From the NCBI GenBank assembly GCA_937877675.1, contig CALEIS010000151.1, positions 1-13,574 of the forward strand: DNA of 13,574 nucleotides, read 5' to 3'. The position numbers and the translations under genes were made by a program. Of this stretch, positions 6,069-13,574 are shown piece by piece. The notes beneath the pieces were generated by a model that had not been told where the DNA came from, did not search any database, and was given only the letters and a program-made list of their open reading frames with translations. The stretch is from an uncultured Clostridia bacterium (GTDB taxonomy: Bacteria > Bacillota > Clostridia > Oscillospirales > Acutalibacteraceae). How positions within the stretch are numbered: position 1 is the first letter of the stretch; the number at the start of each line of letters is the position of its first letter.

Positions 6069-8501
6069 ATGGCTCTTAAACACGCTGACCTTATTGCACA
6101 GATGACTCTTGAAGAAAAAGCAAGTTTGTGCGATGGTCTTGACTATTGGCACAGCCAACCTGTTGAAAGACTTGATATTAAATCAATCGCTCTCAATGAC
6201 GGACCTCATGGTATCCGTAAAAAAGGTGACCCAAAAGAAAATACTGATGTTCTTTTAGGTGTTCCTGCAATCTGCTTCCCTACAGCATCTGCTACTGCAT
6301 GTTCATGGGATACTGACCTTATCTACAAGATGGGTGAAGCTCTCGGTGACGAATGTCGTAAGGAACAGGTTTCCGTACTCTTAGGACCTGGTACAAACAT
6401 CAAACGTTCACCACTTTGCGGCCGTAACTTTGAATATTTCTCAGAAGATGGCTTGCTTGCAGGTGAAATGTCTGCTGCTTTCGTAAATGGTGTTCAGAGT
6501 AAAGGTATCGGTACATCTCTTAAACACTATGCTGCAAACAATCAGGAAACTCGCAGAATGACAGTTAACTCAGTTGTTGACGAAAGAACTCTTCGTGAAA
6601 CATATCTTCTTCCTTTCGAAATCGCAGTTAAAAAGTCACAGCCTTGGACAATCATGAACTCATACAACAGAGTTAACGGCACATATGCTGCTGAAAACAA
6701 GTGGTTGCTTACTGATGTTCTTCGTGACGACTGGGGTTATGAAGGTGTTGTTATCACTGACTGGGGCGCAGAAAACGAAAGAGTTCCTGGACTTATTGCA
6801 GGTCAGGAAATCGAAATGCCAACATCTTCAGGTATTGGTACAAAACTCATTATCGACGCAGTAAACGATGGTTCTCTTGATGAAGCTATCCTTGATGCTG
6901 CTTGTGATAAGATTATTGAACTCACAAAGAAGGCTGAACCTCTTCTTGGTCAAAAATTTACATATGATGCAGATGCTCATCATCAATTTGCTCGTGAAAT
7001 CGCAAGTCAGTGTATGGTTCTTATGAAGAACGATAACAACATTCTTCCATTGAAGAAGGATGCAAAAATTGCTCTTATCGGTGAGATGGCACACACACCT
7101 CGTTATCAGGGTGCTGGTTCATCACTCATCAACCCAATTAAGCTTGACAGCGCATATCAGACAATGAAGGATATGGGTGTTGACTTCACATTTGCAAAAG
7201 GCTATGAGCTTAAAAAGTGTAAAGAAAAGAAAGCACTTGAACTTATTGTTGATGCTAAGAACAAGGCTAAAACTGCTGATGTTGCTGTTGTATTCATTGG
7301 TCTTACAGACGAATACGAAACAGAAGGTGCTGACAGACATCACCTTTCAATTCCTCCAATGCACATTACTCTTGTTGAAGAAGTTGCAAAGGTTAACCCT
7401 AACACAGTTGTTGTGCTTTCAGGCGGTGCTTCTGTAGAAATGCCATGGGCTGACAAAGTTCCTGCAATTCTCAATATGTTCCTTACAGGTCAGGCTGCTG
7501 GTAGTGCAGTTTGCGATATTCTCTTCGGTGATGTTAACCCAAGTGGTAAGCTCAGTGAAACATACCCACTTGCTCTTGAAGACAATTCAAGCCATAACTA
7601 CTTCCCAGGTACAACTGTTTCAGTTGAATACAGAGAAGGCATTTATGTAGGTTACAAATACTACGATACAGCAAACAAAGAAGTTGCATTCCCATTCGGC
7701 TTTGGTCTTTCATACACAACATTTGAATATAGCGATATTAAGGTTTCTGCAGACAAGATTAAGGATACAGATACTGTTACAATTTCATTTAAAGTTAAAA
7801 ACACTGGTGATGTTGATGGTGCTGAAGTTGCTCAGCTCTATGTTAACGACGTTGAAAGCACAATCTATCGTCCAGTTAAAGAACTTCGTGGCTTTAAGAA
7901 GGTATTCTTAAAAGCAGGTGAAGAAACAGAAATTTCTATTGACCTTGACAAACGTGCATTTGCATATTACAACGTTAACCTTGGTGATTGGCATGTTGAA
8001 AGTGGTGACTTCAAGATTCTTGTTGGTGCATCTAGCCGTGACATCAAACTTGAAGCAACTGTTAATGTTGAATCAACAGTTGAGGCAGAAATTCCTGATT
8101 ACAGAAAATCTGCTCCTTGCTACTATGGTGCTGACATCATGGCAGTAAGTGACGAGGCTTTCAAGGCTGTTTATGGTAAAGAACTCCCACCATCACAGAG
8201 AGATAAGAACGCACCATTCACAGTACTCAACACAATTGAGGACTCAAAAGATGGCAAATGGGGTGGCAGACTTTACAGACTCCTCATCAAACTTCTTGGT
8301 GCTGACACATTGGCAGGTGCTGTTGCTACACAGCTTCCTATCAAGAACTTTATCTCAATGAGTTTTGGTCTTTTCAGCCCAGAAATGGCAGAAGGTCTTA
8401 TCCTCATTCTTGCTGAAGACAAACTCGGTAAAGGCCTCAAGATTATTTTCAAGGGTGTTCCAAACCTCATTAAGAATCTTGGCAGATTAAAGAAAATCTA
8501 A
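6069..8501 (+). CDS. Glycoside hydrolase family 3 protein, probable beta-glucosidase
   Basis: 810 residues from the preferred ATG at 6069, eight bases after AGGAGG; an in-frame ATG at 6063 is only two bases from it and is less likely. Domain order: GH3 N-terminal barrel (about 1-290), C-terminal alpha/beta sandwich (about 315-545), fibronectin III-like domain (about 568-656), then an extension of about 130 residues. KHYAANNQE (residues 152-160) carries the conserved Lys-His pair, and VVITDWGA holds the nucleophile Asp231. YETEGADR (416-423) is where the general acid/base Glu is usually sought. GFGLSYTTFEY is the typical link to the FnIII-like domain. No signal peptide is present, so it acts in the cytoplasm on imported beta-glycosides. 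Beta-glucosidase is the commonest activity, but xylosidase or other exo-activities cannot be excluded. A strong terminator follows at 8519. Confidence 0.93.
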   Translation: MALKHADLIAQMTLEEKASLCDGLDYWHSQPVERLDIKSIALNDGPHGIRKKGDPKENTDVLLGVPAICFPTASATACSWDTDLIYKMGEALGDECRKEQVSVLLGPGTNIKRSPLCGRNFEYFSEDGLLAGEMSAAFVNGVQSKGIGTSLKHYAANNQETRRMTVNSVVDERTLRETYLLPFEIAVKKSQPWTIMNSYNRVNGTYAAENKWLLTDVLRDDWGYEGVVITDWGAENERVPGLIAGQEIEMPTSSGIGTKLIIDAVNDGSLDEAILDAACDKIIELTKKAEPLLGQKFTYDADAHHQFAREIASQCMVLMKNDNNILPLKKDAKIALIGEMAHTPRYQGAGSSLINPIKLDSAYQTMKDMGVDFTFAKGYELKKCKEKKALELIVDAKNKAKTADVAVVFIGLTDEYETEGADRHHLSIPPMHITLVEEVAKVNPNTVVVLSGGASVEMPWADKVPAILNMFLTGQAAGSAVCDILFGDVNPSGKLSETYPLALEDNSSHNYFPGTTVSVEYREGIYVGYKYYDTANKEVAFPFGFGLSYTTFEYSDIKVSADKIKDTDTVTISFKVKNTGDVDGAEVAQLYVNDVESTIYRPVKELRGFKKVFLKAGEETEISIDLDKRAFAYYNVNLGDWHVESGDFKILVGASSRDIKLEATVNVESTVEAEIPDYRKSAPCYYGADIMAVSDEAFKAVYGKELPPSQRDKNAPFTVLNTIEDSKDGKWGGRLYRLLIKLLGADTLAGAVATQLPIKNFISMSFGLFSPEMAEGLILILAEDKLGKGLKIIFKGVPNLIKNLGRLKKI

Positions 8502-8518
8502 AACTTTTACAAAAACAA

Positions 8519-8565
8519 ACTCCGAAGATGATTTAATTCATCCTCGGAGTTTTATTTTATTTATT
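8519..8565. terminator. Bidirectional rho-independent terminator between GH3 and GH51-like genes
   Basis: ACTCCGA (8519-8525) pairs with TCGGAGT (8544-8550). After one A/C mismatch, GATGA (8527-8531) pairs with TCATC (8538-8542), leaving a six-base loop. A T-rich tract (8551-8565) follows on the + strand. On the minus side the opposite flank (8502-8518) is A-rich, giving a U-rich tract for the convergent GH51-like transcript. Both genes end within 20 bases of the hairpin. Confidence 0.9.
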
Positions 8566-10951
8566 CTGTTGTATCATCCGTATTCTCGGTATCTTCGTTT
8601 GATTCTGTCGGCGTTTCTTCAGTTTTTTCGTCATTGGTTAAATCAGGCTCGTTAGTTTCTGTTTCCTCTTCAGATTCTACTGTCTCTTCCTCTGATTTCT
8701 TTGCTTCAGCCAACGCCTTTTTATGACTCTTCATTCTTACCAACAAAATAATTACAACCATTATCACTGCCAAAAGAACAACGGCACAGGATATCAAAAT
8801 TCCCATCATAGGTGGAATGTATGGTGAAATAATTGGCATAATAGGCAATTTGTATAAATCAGCACCAGTGTTAGTATCATAAGGAATTCTGATAACGCTT
8901 ATTGAATATCCCTCAATGCTATATGGGATAACATTGTTATCTATCTGTAATTTTGCTTCTACAGGTGCTACATGCAACTGTTGTCCTGGCTCATTACACG
9001 CTGACTTAAATGTTTCTGACATATACTGTACGGATGGGTTGTTTGGATTACTAAATCCATCCACACTTATATTGATTCTTTGAGTTTTTCTTGTGCTATT
9101 GACAATTTTAACATAGATTACTTTCTTTTCGGTATCCACAGTAACAGATTGATAAATACCTTTTTCTTCCATATTAAAATCTGTGTTCACATAATTCGTA
9201 CCCATATTATTTGCAAATATCATCTGCATATAATAATCAGGTGTGTACACCATTTCGTTAGAATTAAACCATACCATACTAGTATCGGTTGTCTGGGCGT
9301 TTACCTTTGATAAGAATGTATGATATGATATCATTTTCACCATATCGGAATTACGCTCAACACCTGTAAGAAATGCTGCATTTTCAATGGCTGACCAGAT
9401 ATTATTCTTTGTAAGCGTGTCACCAACCTTGGTATTTACACCATACTCCCCAACCATTACTTTAGCACCGGAACGGTCATAGTTATCATATTTATAGGAA
9501 TTCTTAAATAATGTTCCACCCTCAACATTATAGTGTTCACTAATTATAATGTCTGAGTACTTATTAGCTGTTTCTTTTGAATGTTTTTGTTCTTTGGAAC
9601 CATCATCATTACCGATGCAACTAACAATTTGAATTTCTGGATAATTTTCTTTTATCTCGTTATAAATAGCATCAAAATTACGCCAGTATAAATCTCCGAA
9701 GTGTCCGTTACCAAGTGCAATCATCTGAAGATTGAAAGGCTCAGAATGTCCGTCCTCAATTCTCTTTGCACCCCATTCGGTAGTTTCATCGCCGTTTGCA
9801 TATTCAATCAAATCAAGAATGCTCTCAATATATTTGTCAAACTCTTTAGTTTCAGGTCTCAAAGAAATTTTATCAAGATACTCTTGCCATTCTTTATCGG
9901 TAATTGAACCCTTTGAGTATTTCTCAGCCATTTCCTTGTATTCATTTCTTGCAGAAACCATTATGCCTGAATTCAGCACAGGAATAGGAATAGCACCTAC
10001 ATCTTCACACAATACAAGATACTCATACATACCCATCATATTTGAATTGATATAGTAAACACCTTTATCATTATAACTATATGACTGTTTTCTTGATTCA
10101 ACTGGTCCTACTGTATCTTTCCAACTTCCGAGTTCTTTTAATGATTTTCTTTCATCAAGTTCGCCAGTAGAAAAACGTATAAATGATGGTGACAACTGTT
10201 TTATTGCAGTTACAGTTTCAGGCTTAAGACTTGTATATGTCCATTTGTCCACATTATATCCATAACTATCTTCAGGAACCAATGTAGCATAATCCATATA
10301 GAAGGTACCATTTCCTTCACAAGTTAACAACATTGAGCCATCCGCAGTTACATCAGATTTAATTTCAAGATTTATCTTAGTCCAATCCTCACAAGTGTCC
10401 AAATTGAACTGATATTTTTCCTTATTACCTTCTGCAGACAATGAAAGAGTTATTGTACCAGTATAGTCCTCATTTTTAAAATATGCTGAGAACATATATG
10501 TTTTATTAGCTTTAAAGCCCATATCTGCACTCTTGGCGTTTTTTTGATTAATTTGATATGTCTTATAGTTAAAAAACTCGTGATATCCGATATTTTCAAT
10601 AGCACCTGTACCCTCAATAGTAACAGAAAGGAATGTTTCATTACTTTTGCTCAATCCACCCTTTGAAAGCAACTCATATTCCTTGGTATTAAGATTCCAC
10701 GATGCAACCGGATTCTTCTCATACTCAAATGAATTATTATTGACGAGGTTTGCCACCAATCCACTATCAATGGCGTCACCTTCGTTTTCAAGTGACAATC
10801 CATATAACCCGTCACTGACAGGGTGTGAAATGTTGTTTGCTGAAATTGTCATCGTGGGAGAAATCTTTTTTGAGGCTTTGCTTCCTACTAATGTCAAATT
10901 CACAGTTGCCATAATCACTATAGCCAAAACAACCGATAAAATCTTTTTCAA
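8561..10951 (-). CDS. Membrane-anchored GH51-like (alpha-L-arabinofuranosidase fold) protein, catalytically doubtful
   Basis: 796 residues from a TTG start, with AAGGAAGGTGA upstream at good spacing and an in-frame TGA three codons earlier. Order: signal peptide (1-27), N-terminal strand region, CBM4/9-like insert (about 72-225), GH51-like barrel (about 240-560), C-terminal beta domain (about 570-690), one transmembrane helix (about 714-738), a basic stop-transfer patch and a 43-residue acidic tail. Family matches: DTVGPVESR (279-287), SEHYN (471-475), MVGEYGVN with the expected nucleophile Glu502, and TGVERNSDMV (529-538). Departures: the acid/base motif GNE reads GNG (Gly416), and the RFPGG loop reads RFSTGE (259-264). 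The enzyme may therefore be inactive or altered, perhaps a surface glycan-binding protein. It faces outward and is divergent from the GH38 gene. Fold assignment is strong; activity is uncertain. Confidence 0.85.
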   Translation of the reverse strand: MKKILSVVLAIVIMATVNLTLVGSKASKKISPTMTISANNISHPVSDGLYGLSLENEGDAIDSGLVANLVNNNSFEYEKNPVASWNLNTKEYELLSKGGLSKSNETFLSVTIEGTGAIENIGYHEFFNYKTYQINQKNAKSADMGFKANKTYMFSAYFKNEDYTGTITLSLSAEGNKEKYQFNLDTCEDWTKINLEIKSDVTADGSMLLTCEGNGTFYMDYATLVPEDSYGYNVDKWTYTSLKPETVTAIKQLSPSFIRFSTGELDERKSLKELGSWKDTVGPVESRKQSYSYNDKGVYYINSNMMGMYEYLVLCEDVGAIPIPVLNSGIMVSARNEYKEMAEKYSKGSITDKEWQEYLDKISLRPETKEFDKYIESILDLIEYANGDETTEWGAKRIEDGHSEPFNLQMIALGNGHFGDLYWRNFDAIYNEIKENYPEIQIVSCIGNDDGSKEQKHSKETANKYSDIIISEHYNVEGGTLFKNSYKYDNYDRSGAKVMVGEYGVNTKVGDTLTKNNIWSAIENAAFLTGVERNSDMVKMISYHTFLSKVNAQTTDTSMVWFNSNEMVYTPDYYMQMIFANNMGTNYVNTDFNMEEKGIYQSVTVDTEKKVIYVKIVNSTRKTQRINISVDGFSNPNNPSVQYMSETFKSACNEPGQQLHVAPVEAKLQIDNNVIPYSIEGYSISVIRIPYDTNTGADLYKLPIMPIISPYIPPMMGILISCAVVLLAVIMVVIILLVRMKSHKKALAEAKKSEEETVESEEETETNEPDLTNDEKTEETPTESNEDTENTDDTTE

Positions 10952-10986
10952 ATGGTGTCACCTTCCTTAATATTCTATACTATATT

Positions 10987-11015
10987 ATTTTACCAATAAT
11001 ACTTCATTCTGTCGA
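10987..11015 (-). promoter_or_regulatory. Predicted promoter of the GH51-like gene
   Basis: On the minus strand TCGACA (11015-11010, five of six) and TAAAAT (10992-10987, five of six) are separated by exactly 17 bases. Transcription would start near 10980, leaving a leader of about 30 bases containing AAGGAAGG before the TTG start. Confidence 0.6.
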
Positions 11016-11044
11016 GAGTTTTTTAATTTTTTTATTCTCTTTTA

Positions 11045-11073
11045 TTGATTTTTTCTCCCACTATATATATAAT
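11045..11073 (+). promoter_or_regulatory. Predicted promoter of the GH38 gene
   Basis: TTGATT (11045-11050) and a perfect TATAAT (11068-11073) are separated by 17 bases. The leader would be about 25 bases, with GGAGGA (11092-11097) eight bases before the ATG. This promoter is back to back with that of the GH51-like gene, their -35 boxes about 30 bases apart, so a shared regulator is possible. No clear palindrome was recognised between them. Confidence 0.6.
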
Positions 11074-11104
11074 CAAAACATAATAGGATTTGGAGGACCA
11101 CTCT

Positions 11105-13574
11105 ATGGGAAAGAAAAAGATTTACACCATTTCAAACGCCCATCTCGACACCATTTGGAGTTGGGACTTTGAAACCACAGTTAGCAAATACATATACAAT
11201 ACTTTAAACGAAAATTTCCAACGATTTGAGAAGTATCCTGAATATAAATTCAACTTTGAAGGCTCTTATCGTTATGAGTTGATGAAGGAATATTATCCTG
11301 AAATGTGGGAAAAGATGAAAGACCATATTGCAGAAGGCAAGTGGAATGTTTGTGGTAGTGCCTTTGAAAATGGTGATGTAAATGTGCCATCACCTGAAGC
11401 ACTTTTTAGAAATATTCTCCTTGGTAACGAATATTTTGATAAAAATTTTGGCAAACGTAGTTGTGACATTTTCCTTCCTGACTGTTTCGGATTCGGTTAT
11501 GCTTTACCATCAATTATGCACCATGCAAACCTTAAGGGTTTCACAACACAGAAACTCACTTGGGGTTCTGCCTACGGAATTCCTTTTGACCTTGGTAAAT
11601 GGTATGGTGTTGATGGAAACTATGTTTATGGTAACACAAATCCTGGCTCCTACACTACATCATTCTTAAAAATAAGAGATAAAAAATTCATTGTTGACAA
11701 ATTAAAGGACAATGAAAAATATGACTTACCTATGACTGCTGCATTCCACGGTGTTGGTGACCGTGGTGGTGCTCCAAAGGAAATATCTGTTAAGACAGTT
11801 TGCGAAGAAATCAGGACAAATGACACAAGTGATATTGAAGTGTTGTCTGCTCCTGCTGACCAAATTTTCCGTGATATTGACGGCCTTCCTGAAGAAACAA
11901 AACAGAAATTACCTGTTTGGAACAATGAACTTGTTATGACAAATCACGCTGTTGGTGGCTACACTTCCCGTGCTATCGGTAAGCGTTGGAACAGACGTAA
12001 CGAGGAAATAGCAGATATGGCAGAACGTGCTTGTGTTACTGCATCAACTCTTAACGGATATGAATATCCACAAGAAACACTCACAAAGGCTTGGAAACGA
12101 GTTATTGCTCATCAATTCCACGACGATTTGCCAGGCACATCAGTTCAACGAGCATACAGAAGAAGCTGGAATGACTATGCAATGTCACTTAATCAGTTTA
12201 CAAATGAATATGAAGGTGCAGTAAAGTCAATTGCTAAAAATCTTGATACATCTTTTGTAAAAGGCACTGCAATTGTTGTTAACAACCCTATGGAATATGA
12301 ACGCACAGGCGTTGTTACTGTTAAAATTCCTTCAAAATTCTGTGGCAGAAATATGACTGTGCTTGATAAGGACGAAAAGGAATATCCTGCACAGATTACA
12401 GAAGTTAAGAATGGTGTTGCTACTGTTCTTATCTGTGTGACTGTTCCTGCTATGGGTTACAAGGTGTTTGATTTAAGAAACAGAAAAAGCACTATTAAAT
12501 CTAAACTTTCTGCATCCATCAACAAACTTGAAAATGAAAAATATATTGTATCACTTAATAGTAACGGTGATATTTCTTATGTTTATGACAAAGAATTAAA
12601 GAAAGAAATTCTTAAAAAGCCTGTTACAACTGGCATCTTTGATTACAATGGTAGCAGTAGTTGGCCTGCATGGGAATTAAATTATGACGAATTAAACCGT
12701 GAGCCACAAAACACAACTAAAATCAAAAAAATCCGAGTTATTGAAAATGGTCCTTGCAGAGTTGCACTTGAAATTGTAAAAACTTTTGAAAACAGCACTT
12801 TCACATCCATTGTTGCTCTTAGTCGTGGTGGTAAGGTTGTTGAGGTTTATAACGAAACTGAATGGCGTAGCAAACGTCACCTTGCAAAAGAATGTTTCTC
12901 ATTCACTGCCGAAAGTCCCGTTGCAACATATGACCTTGGTCTTGGTGCAATCAAGCGTGGCAATATGAACGACAAGCTTTTTGAAGTCCCTGCACAAAAA
13001 TGGGCAGACATTACTGATGAAAGTGGCGATTTTGGTGTTTCCGTTATCAGCGAATGTAAATATGGTTGGGATAAGTTTGACAACAACACCCTTCGTCTTA
13101 CTCTTATGCATACTCCACTTAAAAACTATAAGGTTGACAGTATGCAATCAATGATGGAATTAGGACTTAACAGATATTCTTATGCAATTTTCTCCCACAA
13201 AGGTACAGTTGCACACGCTACACAGACAGAGGCTCGAAACTTTGTTATGCCAATGGCATCATTTATCGTTTCAAAGCACGAGGGTGAATATAGCGAATAT
13301 TCATTTGGCTCACTTTCAGGAAATGCTATTTTACGAGCAGTTAAAAAAGCAGAAAACAGTGATGAAATCATCATCCGTGTCGGTGAAAGTGAAAAGGAAG
13401 CACAAAAAGATGTTACCTTTACACTCAATACTGAAATTATTTCTGCAAGGGAAATTTTTGCTTCCGAAGAGCATATTTCTGATTTCCAACTTACAGACGG
13501 CAAACTTGTATTCGACTTAAAGCCTTATGAAATCAAATCATTTGCTCTTACAGTTAAAAAATCAGATGCAAAAT
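11105..13574 (+). CDS. Glycoside hydrolase family 38 alpha-mannosidase (3' end outside window)
   Basis: An open frame of 823 codons runs from the ATG at 11105 to the window edge without a stop. The catalytic domain is N-terminal. NAHLDTIW (11-18) holds the zinc ligands His13 and Asp15, LPDCFGFG (124-131) the nucleophile Asp126, and HQFHDDLPGTS (336-346) the fourth zinc ligand His339. The three-helix middle region (about 285-380) and the large beta-sandwich of retaining GH38 enzymes follow. There is no signal peptide, so a cytoplasmic exo-alpha-mannosidase acting on imported mannosides or trimmed N-glycan pieces is likely. Linkage preference cannot be read from sequence. Bacterial members are commonly 850-1050 residues, and the last visible part (LKPYEIKSFAL) resembles the closing strands of the beta domain. 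The gene may end soon or carry an extra domain. The start is well supported by GGAGGA and a promoter. Confidence 0.95.
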   Translation, partial: MGKKKIYTISNAHLDTIWSWDFETTVSKYIYNTLNENFQRFEKYPEYKFNFEGSYRYELMKEYYPEMWEKMKDHIAEGKWNVCGSAFENGDVNVPSPEALFRNILLGNEYFDKNFGKRSCDIFLPDCFGFGYALPSIMHHANLKGFTTQKLTWGSAYGIPFDLGKWYGVDGNYVYGNTNPGSYTTSFLKIRDKKFIVDKLKDNEKYDLPMTAAFHGVGDRGGAPKEISVKTVCEEIRTNDTSDIEVLSAPADQIFRDIDGLPEETKQKLPVWNNELVMTNHAVGGYTSRAIGKRWNRRNEEIADMAERACVTASTLNGYEYPQETLTKAWKRVIAHQFHDDLPGTSVQRAYRRSWNDYAMSLNQFTNEYEGAVKSIAKNLDTSFVKGTAIVVNNPMEYERTGVVTVKIPSKFCGRNMTVLDKDEKEYPAQITEVKNGVATVLICVTVPAMGYKVFDLRNRKSTIKSKLSASINKLENEKYIVSLNSNGDISYVYDKELKKEILKKPVTTGIFDYNGSSSWPAWELNYDELNREPQNTTKIKKIRVIENGPCRVALEIVKTFENSTFTSIVALSRGGKVVEVYNETEWRSKRHLAKECFSFTAESPVATYDLGLGAIKRGNMNDKLFEVPAQKWADITDESGDFGVSVISECKYGWDKFDNNTLRLTLMHTPLKNYKVDSMQSMMELGLNRYSYAIFSHKGTVAHATQTEARNFVMPMASFIVSKHEGEYSEYSFGSLSGNAILRAVKKAENSDEIIIRVGESEKEAQKDVTFTLNTEIISAREIFASEEHISDFQLTDGKLVFDLKPYEIKSFALTVKKSDAK

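Noticed and set aside
9732..10055. 107-codon plus-strand open frame inside the GH51-like gene
   Set aside because: Antisense shadow of a conserved coding sequence; no family resemblance.
10952..11104. Catabolite (cre) operator between the GH51-like and GH38 genes
   Set aside because: No sequence close to the cre consensus was found here, nor at 6025-6068 or 4612-4734.
1..13574. Mobile element, prophage, CRISPR or defence system
   Set aside because: No transposase, integrase, phage structural gene, spacer array or known defence module is visible; genes are housekeeping or metabolic types with uniform composition.

Overview
This is a low-GC stretch with AGGAGG-type ribosome binding sites, sigma-A-like promoters, the standard genetic code and Clostridia-like protein families. 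It most resembles a chromosome segment of an anaerobic gut-type Clostridia (Oscillospiraceae/Ruminococcaceae-like). That placement is inferred from composition and gene content, not from a marker gene. No rRNA, tRNA, CRISPR array, transposase or phage gene is visible.

Left part (1-4611): the window opens with the last 71 codons of a class II aldolase/adducin-like gene on the + strand. A bidirectional terminator separates it from a convergent YczE/YitT-like membrane protein gene. A 329-base intergenic region (1004-1332) then holds a promoter, a perfect 19-base dyad in the predicted leader, a GC-rich terminator and an unusual folded element. Next is a tight minus-strand operon, in transcription order: an extracytoplasmic solute-binding lipoprotein, a VanZ-like membrane protein and a DUF1015 protein, with overlapping reading frames.

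Middle (4612-8560): a divergent promoter region leads to rmuC on the + strand. It is followed by a large cytoplasmic family 3 glycoside hydrolase, whose own promoter seems to overlap the end of rmuC. A strong hairpin at 8519-8550 ends the GH3 gene and also the convergent gene to its right.

Right part (8561-13574): a membrane-anchored GH51-like protein (minus strand, TTG start) and a GH38 alpha-mannosidase (plus strand, running off the window) are divergently transcribed from a 153-base region with two well-spaced promoters. GH3, GH51-like and GH38 together suggest breakdown of plant or host glycans: mannosides and beta-glycosides inside the cell, and a surface protein of the arabinofuranosidase fold. 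No sugar transporter or regulator lies in the window.

The most notable points are these. The GH51-like protein carries Gly where the family's acid/base Glu is expected, and has a transmembrane anchor with a very acidic tail. The 1195-1323 region contains a structured intergenic element. A perfect dyad precedes the YczE-like gene. The aldolase-like tail lacks an expected zinc-ligand His.
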